From: Aldehydirespirator sp965203635 | GTDB lineage: Bacteria; Actinomycetota; Acidimicrobiia; Acidimicrobiales; Aldehydirespiratoraceae | Direction of reading: 5' to 3' | Assembly (NCBI GenBank): GCA_965203635.1 | Contig: OZ241903.1 | Location: 1,240,001-1,304,000, forward strand | DNA: 64,000 nucleotides | In this document: in pieces, positions 18,312 to 25,771 of the stretch | Layout of the letters: each line of letters begins with the position of its first letter | Position numbering within the stretch: position 1 is the stretch's first letter | Made by a program: the position numbers and the translations under genes | The notes under the pieces: generated by a model | Seen by the model: the letters and a program-made list of their open reading frames with translations, nothing else | Told to the model about the DNA's origin: nothing | The model's database searches: none

Positions 18312-19318
18312 CAGTGGCGCAGGTCGACGGGCCAGCAGTCGACCACGTCGTCGCCGTCGACCACCCAGAAGCGCTGGTGGCGGGCCACGGTCGGGTCGAG
18401 ATGCCCGGGCAGCAGCCGGACCCGGTCGCCGACGCGGAGCAGGCCTTCCGGGTCGAGCAGGGTGGTGTGCTCGTCGGACACGAACTCGATCCCACCGCCG
18501 GGCCACGACGGCGGCCCGTGGTCCATGCCGAAGGCCTTCAGGCCGGCGTCGGCCACCGCCCAGCCCCGCGGGCTCACCGACACCACCGCAGCCAGGACCG
18601 ACACCGCGATCTCGAACGGGCTCTCGAGCCGCGCGTAGTCGGTGTCGAGCAGGCAGTACGAGCCGGCCTGCAGCTCGGTGACCCAGCGGTTGACCGCGTA
18701 GGTGCCGGTGCCGCCGCCCGAGACCACATCGCCCCCCACCGCGGCATGAGCCCGCATCAGCACCTCCATCGAGGCCTGCACCCGGGCCGGCTTGCCGGCC
18801 GCGCTCGCCATCATCAGATGGCCCTCGTAGCCCATCACGCCCCGGACCTCGAGCCCTGCAGCCCGGGCGGTGTCGGCCAGGCGTCCCGTGTCGTCCGGAT
18901 CGCACCCGCAGCGCATCAGCCCCACGTTCACGTCGATGAGCGCCTCGGTGACGCCGCCGGCGGCCGCGGCCGCGATGGTGGCACCGGAGTCGACGGCCAC
19001 CGTGACTCGATGGCCGGCCTCGACGAGCCTCCCCAGGCGGGAAGCGTCCAGGACCTCGTTGGCCAGCAGCAGGTCGCGCCCGAGCCCGGCCGCAGCCAGA
19101 CCCTCCATCTCCCTCACCGTCGCCGCGCAGAAGCTCTCATGGCCGGCGTCGGCGAGGATCCGGGCGATCGCGGTGGACTTGAACGCCTTCACATGGGGCC
19201 TCAGCGACGGCCCGGGCCAGGCCGCCGACATGGCCGCCACGTTGGCGTCGAACAGGCTGCGCTCCACGACCAGGCACGGCGTCGGGAGCTGATCGAGTGT
19301 CTGCGGCTCGGCGTTCAT
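18308..19318 (-). CDS. PLP-dependent D-threonine aldolase/D-serine dehydratase-like protein
   Basis: A 336-residue fold-type III PLP enzyme. TPCLVVERSLFDANVAAM and RPHVKAFKS carry the family start and the PLP-binding Lys. GVMGYEGHL and VSGGGTGTY fit the phosphate-binding and barrel strands. The C-terminal beta domain ends DEHTTL and LLPGHLDPTV, where the zinc-binding His/Cys pair of D-serine dehydratase is only half kept (His present, Asp for Cys). It likely acts on a D-beta-hydroxy amino acid. It heads a three-gene minus-strand operon, divergent from the LLM gene across only 56 bp. Confidence 0.85.
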   Translation of the reverse strand: MNAEPQTLDQLPTPCLVVERSLFDANVAAMSAAWPGPSLRPHVKAFKSTAIARILADAGHESFCAATVREMEGLAAAGLGRDLLLANEVLDASRLGRLVEAGHRVTVAVDSGATIAAAAAGGVTEALIDVNVGLMRCGCDPDDTGRLADTARAAGLEVRGVMGYEGHLMMASAAGKPARVQASMEVLMRAHAAVGGDVVSGGGTGTYAVNRWVTELQAGSYCLLDTDYARLESPFEIAVSVLAAVVSVSPRGWAVADAGLKAFGMDHGPPSWPGGGIEFVSDEHTTLLDPEGLLRVGDRVRLLPGHLDPTVARHQRFWVVDGDDVVDCWPVDLRHW

Positions 19319-19361
19319 GGGCCGGATCCGCTCAGGTGCTGATGTAGTCGATGTGAATGCT

Positions 19362-19367
19362 GTATAC
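19362..19367 (+). promoter_or_regulatory. GTATAC site directly before the LLM gene
   Basis: ATGCTGTATACAGGCATCATG ends in the start codon at 19375, so TATACA lies seven bases before the ATG. It would be a leaderless -10, or an operator overlapping the start. The flanks extend the dyad (ATGC...GCAT). The D-threonine-aldolase-like gene starts 43 bp to the other side. Confidence 0.65.
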
Positions 19368-19374
19368 AGGCATC

Positions 19375-20352
19375 ATGACGCTTACCCGGTTCGGGTTCAA
19401 CATTCCCAGCTTCAGCTACCCCGGCGTGGACGACTCAGACATGTTCAGCGCAGTCTGCGCGGCCGCCGCGACCGCCGAGAACAGCGGGTTCGACTCCCTG
19501 TGGGTGATGGACCACTTCCACCAGATCCCGCCCATGGGCGCGGACCACGAGCCCATGCTGGAGCCCTACACCCTGCTGGCCGCGCTGGCCCCCTGGACCC
19601 GCACCGCCCGGCTGGGGGCGCTGGTGACCGGCGTGACCCACCGCAACCCGGCCCTGCTGGCCAAGACGGTCACCACCCTCGACATCGTGTCGGGCGGGCG
19701 GGCGGTGCTCGGCATCGGCGCGGCGTGGTTCGAGGCCGAGCACGTCGCCTACGGCTACGAGTTCCTGCCGGTGGGCGAGCGCATGCACCGGCTCGAGGAC
19801 GCGGTGCAGATCTGCCGGGCCATGTTCGACGGCGGGCCGGCCACCTTCGACGGCGAGCGCCACCGCGTCGACGGCGCCCTCAACCGGCCCCGGCCCCTCA
19901 CGCCGGGCGGGCCGCCGATACTGGTGGGCGGCGGCGGCGAGCGGCGCACCCTGGCCATCGCGGCCCGCTACGCCGACGCCTGCAACATCTTCGGCGACCC
20001 GGACGGGATCCGCCACAAACTGGGCGTGCTGGAAGCCCACTGCGAGCGGGCCGGCCGGGACCCCGCCGAGATCTCCAAGACCCGCCTGGGTGCGCTGGTC
20101 ATGGCCGACACGACGGCCGACGCGGCCCGGCTCGGCGCCGAGATGCGGTCCAGGCGGAACATGAGCATGGACAAGTACCTCAGCTACGCCATCGAGGGCG
20201 ACCGCGACGGGGTCTGCGAACAGGTGGCGGCGCTGCTCGACGCCGGGCTCGACGGGCTGATCTTCAACATGCACGACTCCACCGACCTGGGTGCCATCGC
20301 CGAAGCGGGGATGGTGCTGAGCGACAACTTCGGCACCCGCACCACCCAGTGA
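19375..20352 (+). CDS. LLM-class flavin-dependent oxidoreductase (probably F420-dependent)
   Basis: A 325-residue luciferase-like TIM barrel. Typical pieces: FDSLWVMDHFHQ, TARLGALVTGVTHRNPALLA, TTLDIVSGGRAVLGIGAAWF and PPILVGGGGERRTLAIAARY. The sequence type resembles actinobacterial F420-dependent members. It probably oxidises or reduces an organic substrate using a deazaflavin or flavin. ATG 19375 follows the GTATAC site by seven bases. An MFS transporter starts with a 4-nt overlap, so uptake or export of the substrate is coupled. Confidence 0.88.
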   Translation: MTLTRFGFNIPSFSYPGVDDSDMFSAVCAAAATAENSGFDSLWVMDHFHQIPPMGADHEPMLEPYTLLAALAPWTRTARLGALVTGVTHRNPALLAKTVTTLDIVSGGRAVLGIGAAWFEAEHVAYGYEFLPVGERMHRLEDAVQICRAMFDGGPATFDGERHRVDGALNRPRPLTPGGPPILVGGGGERRTLAIAARYADACNIFGDPDGIRHKLGVLEAHCERAGRDPAEISKTRLGALVMADTTADAARLGAEMRSRRNMSMDKYLSYAIEGDRDGVCEQVAALLDAGLDGLIFNMHDSTDLGAIAEAGMVLSDNFGTRTTQ

Positions 20353-21554
20353 CCTCCCCGCCGTTCGGCGGGCTCGGCGAGGAGCGGGCCCGGCCCGTCG
20401 TCTCGCTGATCTCGTCGGTGTCGTCTCAGACGGCAGCCATGCTGCCCGCCTTCGGACTGGGCGCGCTGGCGCTGCAGATGGGCGACGACCTGGGCTTCGG
20501 CGAGGCCGGCCTGGGAACGGCGGTGGCCTTCTTCTTCCTGCTGGCCGCGGTGACCTCCCCCCACGCCGGGACTCTCACCGACCGCCTCGGCCCGCAGCGC
20601 TCGCTGCGGGTCGCCAACGTGCTCAGCGTCGTGTCGCTGGGGGGCATCGCGGTGGCCGCTCGCTCCTACTGGGCCCTGCTGGCCGCCCTGGCCGTGGGCG
20701 CGATCGGATTGACGATCGCCGGGCCCGGCACCAAGACCATGGTGGCCCGGGGCGTGCCGCTGCACCGTCACGGGTTCGCCTTCGGCATCCAGGCCGCGGC
20801 CGTGCCGCTGTCGGTGTTCCTGGCCGGGCTGGCCGTGCCGGCCGTCGGGCTCACCCTGGGATGGCGCTGGGCCTTCGCCATCGCGCTGGTGGTGCCCCTG
20901 GTCGGGTACGGGCTGGCGCCGCCGTACAGGGCGGCGGCCGGTCGGGCGGTGCGCACCGCGGGCGCGTCGAGGGGCCTGAGCGAGATCGACTACGGGCCGT
21001 TGAACATGCTGATGCTGACCGCCGCGCTGGGCTCGGCCGCGGCCACCACCATGGCCGCGTTCTTCGTGTCGGCCGCCACCGACGCCGGGATCGACGAGGG
21101 ACTGGCCGGTCACCTTCTGGCCGCGGCCAGCGTCCTGGTGATCCTCACCAGGACCGCGGGGGGCTACCTCGCCGACCACTACGAGACCGGGCACCTCAAG
21201 TTCGTGTCGGTCCTGCTGGGGGTGAGCACGCTGGGCTACCTGGCTGCGGCCACCGGCGCGAAGGTCCTGGTGCCGGTGGGCGCCATGTTCGCGCTGGGGG
21301 TGGGCTGGGCCTGGAGCGGCCTGATCGTGCACACCGTGGTGCGGGCCTACCGGGACTCGCCCGGCGCGGCCACCGGCATGACCTCCGGCGGGCTCAACGT
21401 GGGCGGCGTGGTCGGACCGTTCGCCTTCGGCCTGCTGGTGGACCGGGTCTCCTACACCGCCGGGTTCCTGATGATCGCGGCCTGCGCCCTGCTGGCCGCC
21501 CTGGCCGCCGACGCCGGCCGGCGGCGCCTGATCCGCATGGGAGCCAACCCCTGA
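20349..21554 (+). CDS. MFS transporter
   Basis: A 401-residue membrane protein with about 12 hydrophobic helices. GTLTDRLGPQRSLRVANVLS is the loop 2-3 signature, and the C-terminal half starts near NMLMLTAALGSAAATTMAAF. The start GTG 20349 overlaps the LLM stop (GTGA). Being coupled to a catabolic flavoenzyme suggests it imports that enzyme's substrate. It is one of four MFS genes in the window, each at or near the end of an operon. Substrate unknown. Confidence 0.88.
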   Translation: MTSPPFGGLGEERARPVVSLISSVSSQTAAMLPAFGLGALALQMGDDLGFGEAGLGTAVAFFFLLAAVTSPHAGTLTDRLGPQRSLRVANVLSVVSLGGIAVAARSYWALLAALAVGAIGLTIAGPGTKTMVARGVPLHRHGFAFGIQAAAVPLSVFLAGLAVPAVGLTLGWRWAFAIALVVPLVGYGLAPPYRAAAGRAVRTAGASRGLSEIDYGPLNMLMLTAALGSAAATTMAAFFVSAATDAGIDEGLAGHLLAAASVLVILTRTAGGYLADHYETGHLKFVSVLLGVSTLGYLAAATGAKVLVPVGAMFALGVGWAWSGLIVHTVVRAYRDSPGAATGMTSGGLNVGGVVGPFAFGLLVDRVSYTAGFLMIAACALLAALAADAGRRRLIRMGANP

Positions 21555-21629
21555 CCGTTGGGTGAACCGGCCGTCGGGGGAACCGTTGCGCCACCGTTGC
21601 GTGACCGTTGCGCCGCGCCGGCTGGCCCG

Positions 21630-22187
21630 CTACACCCCGCCCCCGCCGATGAAGTCCCTCCAGGCGCCGGCCCGGGTCTGCCGATTCCTGGTGCGGGCGG
21701 GTCGAAGCTGAAGCGGCGGCAGCCCAGCGGCCTTCCGGTCGAAGTAGGTCCTGATCCGCTGGAGCTCGTCATGAACGTCCTTCTCGAGCCAGCCGCGGAG
21801 GCAACGCTCGATCAACGGCCCGAGCGGCCCCTTGAACCGGAAGCGGTAGGAGTGCGTGACCCACGACCCGCCATGGGACGGCCGGGCCACGAAGCCTCCC
21901 CTAAACCACATCAGACGGTCGGCCAGCCATCCGCCGGCGCTCTCGAAGGTGACCGACCACCACCGGTCGAGCTTCACCGCCAGCCGCTGCCTGGGACCGC
22001 GGATCCCCCGCACCGACCCCCGGATGACCGCGAAGCCGTTGCCGTCGGAGTCGATCGACGGGTTCTCGTAGACGTTGACGATCTTGCCGTCGAGCGCCAT
22101 GTAGGCCCGAAGGTCGCAGGCAAACTCCAGCACCTCCCGCGGGGTGGCCGCCACCTGCACCGAGCCCTCCGCCGACAGCATCACCAC
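21630..22187 (-). CDS. SRPBCC/polyketide cyclase-like protein
   Basis: A 185-residue protein. The opening SAEGSVQVAATPREVLEFAC and the later DLRAYMALDGKIVNV are typical of START/Bet v1-like (SRPBCC) proteins, and GGSWVTHSYRFRFKGPLGPL and IERCLRGWLEKDVHDELQRI form the end strand and long C-terminal helix. The last 35 residues are Arg/Pro-rich and extra. Such proteins bind hydrophobic ligands. It is not clearly part of an operon. Confidence 0.72.
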   Translation of the reverse strand: MVMLSAEGSVQVAATPREVLEFACDLRAYMALDGKIVNVYENPSIDSDGNGFAVIRGSVRGIRGPRQRLAVKLDRWWSVTFESAGGWLADRLMWFRGGFVARPSHGGSWVTHSYRFRFKGPLGPLIERCLRGWLEKDVHDELQRIRTYFDRKAAGLPPLQLRPARTRNRQTRAGAWRDFIGGGGV

Positions 22188-22245
22188 CCAACCTAGGCAA
22201 AGTCGCGGGCCCCTAGGCGGCCCTCGTCTTCGGAGCCGCGAACAA

Positions 22246-22620
22246 TCAGCGGGCGACCAGCTGTTGGACCCGTTGATGCGACACGCCGAGCAGCCGGGCG
22301 GAGTCCCGCCGCGAAACCCCCACTTCTGCGAGACGGAGGGCAGCAGCCCTTTGGCGGCTCAGGTAGGTCTCATGCAGCGCCTGCGCACGGTCTCGCAAGC
22401 TGGTGATCTCCTCAATGTCGACATCGGCCACGGCGAAGTGCTCTTCAAGCTCTACATCGGCCTCCGACGTGTCCACCGTCACCGCGATGGCCTCACGGGC
22501 GTTTACCGCTGCCTCCTCAAGGGTCCGGCCAAACGTGTACACATCGGGCATTCCTTCGACATCCACGAGCCAGGCGTCGTCGCCCGGGTCGCGCCGATAG
22601 GTCACCGAGTAGGTCGTCAT
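22246..22620 (-). CDS. hicB: HicB-like antitoxin with C-terminal helix-turn-helix
   Basis: A 124-residue protein. MTTYSVTYRRDPGDDAWLVD and VYTFGRTLEEAAVNAREAIA form the HicB partial-RNase-H fold. The C-terminal part, RLAEVGVSRRDSARLLGVSHQRVQQLV, is a helix-turn-helix for binding its own operator. It should neutralise the HicA mRNA interferase and repress the pair. ATG 22620 gives the usual HicB start; ATG 22632, four codons earlier, overlaps the hicA end and is also possible. The hicA gene before it appears frameshifted. Confidence 0.82.
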   Translation of the reverse strand: MTTYSVTYRRDPGDDAWLVDVEGMPDVYTFGRTLEEAAVNAREAIAVTVDTSEADVELEEHFAVADVDIEEITSLRDRAQALHETYLSRQRAAALRLAEVGVSRRDSARLLGVSHQRVQQLVAR

Positions 22621-22622
22621 CA

Positions 22623-22819
22623 CTACAGCCATCCTTTCCCGAGATATGCCTCGAGCTGACGCTCGATGGCCCGCAGCGTCCCACTGCGACATCCCGTCCC
22701 GAATGAACCGGCACCGTTGCGACGCAATCTCCGCAGCGCACTCTCACATGTGAGCCGCGTTGCCGCACGATCTCGCATCCTGACCGCAGCAGCCTTCGCA
22801 ATAACTCATCGCCGGTCAC
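22623..22819 (-). pseudogene. hicA: HicA-like toxin gene with a one-base frameshift
   Basis: From ATG 22819 the frame reads MTGDELLRRLLRSGCEIVRQ then RGSHVRVRC and VPVHSGRDVAVG, a good HicA start including the active His in GSH. After that the reading frame shifts near 22680-22682 (a run of three G on the minus strand). In the other frame the expected end, TLRAIERQLEAYLGKGWL, follows and stops at TAG 22625-22623, just before hicB. One base is missing. It is either an inactivated toxin or a sequencing error. About 65 residues would be restored by one inserted base. Confidence 0.75.
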
Positions 22820-22929
22820 GCGTCAACCATAGTAGACACCAATACCCGGTCACCGACATCGACGGGGCCAGACGCTTCGGTCCAGATGGTTCTCCTGACA
22901 TAGAGATATCTGAATAATCATGTAAATGC

Positions 22930-22960
22930 TTGACAGATGTCACACCGGTGTGAGATGATG
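22930..22960 (+). promoter_or_regulatory. Promoter with perfect 14-bp palindrome before the HNH gene
   Basis: TTGACA at 22930-22935 is a consensus -35. The perfect palindrome TCACACCGGTGTGA (22940-22953) fills the spacer, and GATGAT at 22955-22960 could be a weak -10. A repressor bound there would block transcription. The region is AT-richer than its surroundings. Confidence 0.5.
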
Positions 22961-22965
22961 TATTC

Positions 22966-24303
22966 ATGCTGATCGACGATGCCCGACAGGTTGAGGCCGC
23001 GGCCAGGAGGATCTTGGAGCAGGTCAATGACGGGTCCGCGTCGTGTGAGGAGATGCGCGAGGCGATGCCGGCGCTGAAGTCCGCATCAGCGATGATCACC
23101 GCCGCGCAGACGTCGGCTGCGGCGTCGATCGCAGGGCGTGAGCGTCACGGCGACGGCGGTGCGGAGGTGCTGGCTACTGCCGCGGGGTTGCCGCTCGGTG
23201 AGGCCCGCAGCCACATCAAGACCGCTGAGACGCTGCGGCATCTGCCCGCGGTGCGCGACGCGGTGGAATCCGGGCGAGTGACCCGGGCCAACGCCAAGCA
23301 GTTGGCCGCAGCCGTGGAGAAGGCCGGCGCGCAGGCTGTGGAGGCCGACGGCGAACTGCTGGCCAAGGCTGAGTCGCTGCGACCCGAACAATTCAGGCGC
23401 GAGACCCGACGCTGGACCGCAGAGCGCGAAGGCGACAACGGCGAGTCCGAGCACGCCCGCCAGCGAGCCCGGCGCCGTGTGCGGCTCTGGGACGGCGACG
23501 ACGGAATGGTGCACCTGCACGGCGAGTTCGACACCGTCACCGGGCGACGTATCGAGAACCGGCTGCGCGCTGAAGCCTCTCGGATTCACGACACCGACAA
23601 GAAGCACGCCGCCGGCGGCGACGTTGGGCGGCGCAGCTTCGACCAGTGCATGGCCGACGCCCTCGACCACCTCACCAACACCACCACCAGCGGCGGCGCC
23701 TCGTCAGGCGGCGGCAAGCCCTTCGCGGACATCTGCGTCGTCGCCCACGTTGACGACGCCACCGGCGAACTCATCGCAGAGCTCCCCGACGGCGAACGCC
23801 TCCCCAGCGCGGTACTCGAACAGCTTTCTTGCAACGCGAAGCTGACCGGCGTGGTCTATGACCGCTGCGGCACACCCATCTGGCGCACCCACTCGCGGCG
23901 CACCGTCACCGAGTCCCAATGGCAGCTGCTCATCGCCAAGTACGGCGGCTGCTTCCACTGCGGCGCCAACCCCGGCATCTGCCAAGGACACCACATCGAA
24001 CCCGCCTCACAGGGCGGACCCACCAAACTCGACAACCTTGTCCCGGCTTGCTGGAGCTGCCACCACCGCATCCACCACGACAACTGGCAAATCCGCAAGC
24101 ACCCCGACGGCTGGCACACCCTGCACCCACCCGACCCGGTGATCTACGGACCCGCCCACACCCCCGAAGGATCCGCCCTGTCCAAGCCGAGGCCCAGGCC
24201 AGAACCGGGTCCGAAACAGACCAGGGCGGGACCCGACGCAACCCGGCGGGCGTCGGACCGGACCCAGAACCAACGACATGAGCCTCTCTTCACGCTCGGC
24301 TAG
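22966..24303 (+). CDS. DUF222 (13E12-repeat) HNH endonuclease
   Basis: A 445-residue protein. The N-terminal two thirds is the helical DUF222 domain (LPLGEARSHIKTAETL, HGEFDTVTGRRIENRL). The C-terminal HNH domain reads CFHCGANPGICQGHHIEP, then LDNLVPACWSCHHRIHHDNW, with paired CxxC zinc knuckles and the HH catalytic site. Such proteins are abundant, often multicopy and likely mobile in actinobacteria. It probably cuts DNA. Its codon use shifts to a less GC-rich pattern at the 3' end. ATG 22966 follows a TTGACA promoter with an internal palindrome. Confidence 0.9.
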   Translation: MLIDDARQVEAAARRILEQVNDGSASCEEMREAMPALKSASAMITAAQTSAAASIAGRERHGDGGAEVLATAAGLPLGEARSHIKTAETLRHLPAVRDAVESGRVTRANAKQLAAAVEKAGAQAVEADGELLAKAESLRPEQFRRETRRWTAEREGDNGESEHARQRARRRVRLWDGDDGMVHLHGEFDTVTGRRIENRLRAEASRIHDTDKKHAAGGDVGRRSFDQCMADALDHLTNTTTSGGASSGGGKPFADICVVAHVDDATGELIAELPDGERLPSAVLEQLSCNAKLTGVVYDRCGTPIWRTHSRRTVTESQWQLLIAKYGGCFHCGANPGICQGHHIEPASQGGPTKLDNLVPACWSCHHRIHHDNWQIRKHPDGWHTLHPPDPVIYGPAHTPEGSALSKPRPRPEPGPKQTRAGPDATRRASDRTQNQRHEPLFTLG

Positions 24304-24455
24304 TGCTCTGCCCGCCAACGTCTGTTGGGGTTGAGAGTGCCGCGATTGTGCCCTGCACCACAGGCAGCGTTCGAGGACGCCGCGCGCGGAGGTTCGGACA
24401 GGGGGACAGGGCTCTAGCTGTCTTGTCTCCGGCGCGCGACGCGGGCGTACTGGCT

Positions 24456-25484
24456 CTACGGAACCCTGCGGTACCGGGAATCCATGTACTCGTCCAGCCA
24501 GACACGCGAACTGCGCCAGCGACCGTCACTACCCCTCGTGGCCTGGAGCCTGCCCCGGCCGGCTGCAGCCCGGAGGGCCGCGGCGCCCAACTCAGGGGTC
24601 GCTAGGGCCTCGAGCGGCACCAGGCGAGCCGGACCGGCCACCGCGGGCAGCACGAACCGGTAGAGGCTGTCGAGCACTGCCCGGGCGAGCATCTCGCCGA
24701 GTGGGCCGGCCGAGCCGGAGTCGGCTTTGCGCAACGCCTGGAGGTATCTGGACCGGTCCCGCTTGTAGATCACGGCGGGCGGGTAGCCGAGCCGCACAAG
24801 GATCAGGTTCAGCACAAGCCGGCCCGAGCGGCCGTTGCCGTCGAGGAAAGGATGGATCTGCTCGAAGCGGCAGTGAACCTCCGCCAGCGCCTCGGGGAAC
24901 GTCAGTGCGTCTCCCTCCAGGGAATTGACCTCCTGTTCCCAAACAGAGAGTTCAGTGTCGACAAGCGGCCACGACACGGGGACCATCCCGCCCGGGAACG
25001 GCTCGATGTCATGGCGACGGTAGCTGCCGGGCGCTTCGCTGTCGGCCGCCTGAGGATGGGGTGATGCCTCCCACACGGGAGCCATCGCGATGCGGTGTAT
25101 CTCGCGCACCTCGAACAGGGTGAGGACCTTGCCGTGACCTGAGAGCCCCTTGGGGCTGCTCGCCTGCCGGTACACCCAGTCGGCAGCGTCCGCATAGCCC
25201 TTCACCTCCAGGTAGTCGCTTAACTCCTTGTTGCCGACGGCCCGGCCCTCATCGAGGAGCCGCTCCACCTGCCTGAGCACCAGCGTGTTGCCCTCGATGG
25301 CGGTGGAGTGATGCGCCTCCTCGTACCAGATCGAACGCCAGATGCCCTCAGCCTCCTCGGGCAACGGCAGACCGCCCATACGATCCCTCAACTCATCGAC
25401 TTGGATTCGGAGCCTCGCGTACACCTCACGATGGGACGGTCGACCTCTACCCCGCAGCCCAGCGGCTCCAGAATCCTCTTCCAT
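24456..25484 (-). CDS. Fic-domain protein (AMP-transferase type)
   Basis: A 342-residue protein. The active-site motif HPFLDGNGRSGR matches HxFx(D/E)GNGRxxR. An N-terminal inhibitory helix motif STAIEGN ((S/T)xxxE(G/N)) precedes it, so this is a self-inhibited class II Fic. A winged-helix-like C-terminal part (LEALATPELGAAALRAAAGR) follows. Such enzymes AMPylate target proteins. ATG 25484 was chosen; an in-frame ATG at 25514 would start inside the upstream repeats. The leader contains three copies of a dyad repeat at 25514-25745. The lower GC of the leader hints at acquisition by transfer. Confidence 0.88.
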   Translation of the reverse strand: MEEDSGAAGLRGRGRPSHREVYARLRIQVDELRDRMGGLPLPEEAEGIWRSIWYEEAHHSTAIEGNTLVLRQVERLLDEGRAVGNKELSDYLEVKGYADAADWVYRQASSPKGLSGHGKVLTLFEVREIHRIAMAPVWEASPHPQAADSEAPGSYRRHDIEPFPGGMVPVSWPLVDTELSVWEQEVNSLEGDALTFPEALAEVHCRFEQIHPFLDGNGRSGRLVLNLILVRLGYPPAVIYKRDRSRYLQALRKADSGSAGPLGEMLARAVLDSLYRFVLPAVAGPARLVPLEALATPELGAAALRAAAGRGRLQATRGSDGRWRSSRVWLDEYMDSRYRRVP

Positions 25485-25513
25485 GGAGTGAAGTATATCA
25501 AAGTAGCCGAGCA

Positions 25514-25745
25514 AAGTTGTTTAGTTCATGCAGAACTAAACGCACAGAACAATTTCACGAAGAGTTCAATGCAGAAACCTAAGACACACAGAACGTGGCG
25601 AAGTTGTCTAGTTCATGCAGAACTAAACGCACAGAACAATTTCACGGACGAACCCGCTCCACACGAAAGCTGTCACGGGCAAAGAACCGTCCGCACGAAG
25701 TTGTTGAGTTCATGCGGAACTCAATGCACAGAACAAATGTCGTGC
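25514..25745. repeat. Three iterated dyads in the AT-rich leader of the Fic gene
   Basis: AAGTTG followed by a stem-loop and CGCACAGAACAATTTCACG occurs at about 25514, 25601 and 25699. The dyads are TTTAGTTC/GAACTAAA (25520-25540), TAGTTC/GAACTA (25609-25625) and TTGAGTTC/GAACTCAA (25704-25724), each with a 5-nt loop ATGCA or ATGCG. Copy 3 has a compensating T:A to G:C change in the stem. The tract is about 50% GC in a 70% GC surrounding. It could be an operator array or structured RNA. No gene was found in it. Confidence 0.85.
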
Positions 25746-25771
25746 ACGAATCCCGGTCGAGCGGGACCGAC

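Noticed and set aside
19317..20348. Long open frame overlapping the LLM gene on the same strand
   Set aside because: It is Arg/Gly/Pro-rich shadow coding typical of high GC content; only the part from 20349 resembles a transporter.
22966..24303. HNH gene as part of a complete mobile element or intein
   Set aside because: No terminal repeats, integrase or host-gene interruption could be seen around it.
25520..25724. LexA/SOS boxes
   Set aside because: The dyads have GTTC-n5-GAAC order. Actinobacterial SOS boxes have GAAC-n4-GTTC, the reverse order.
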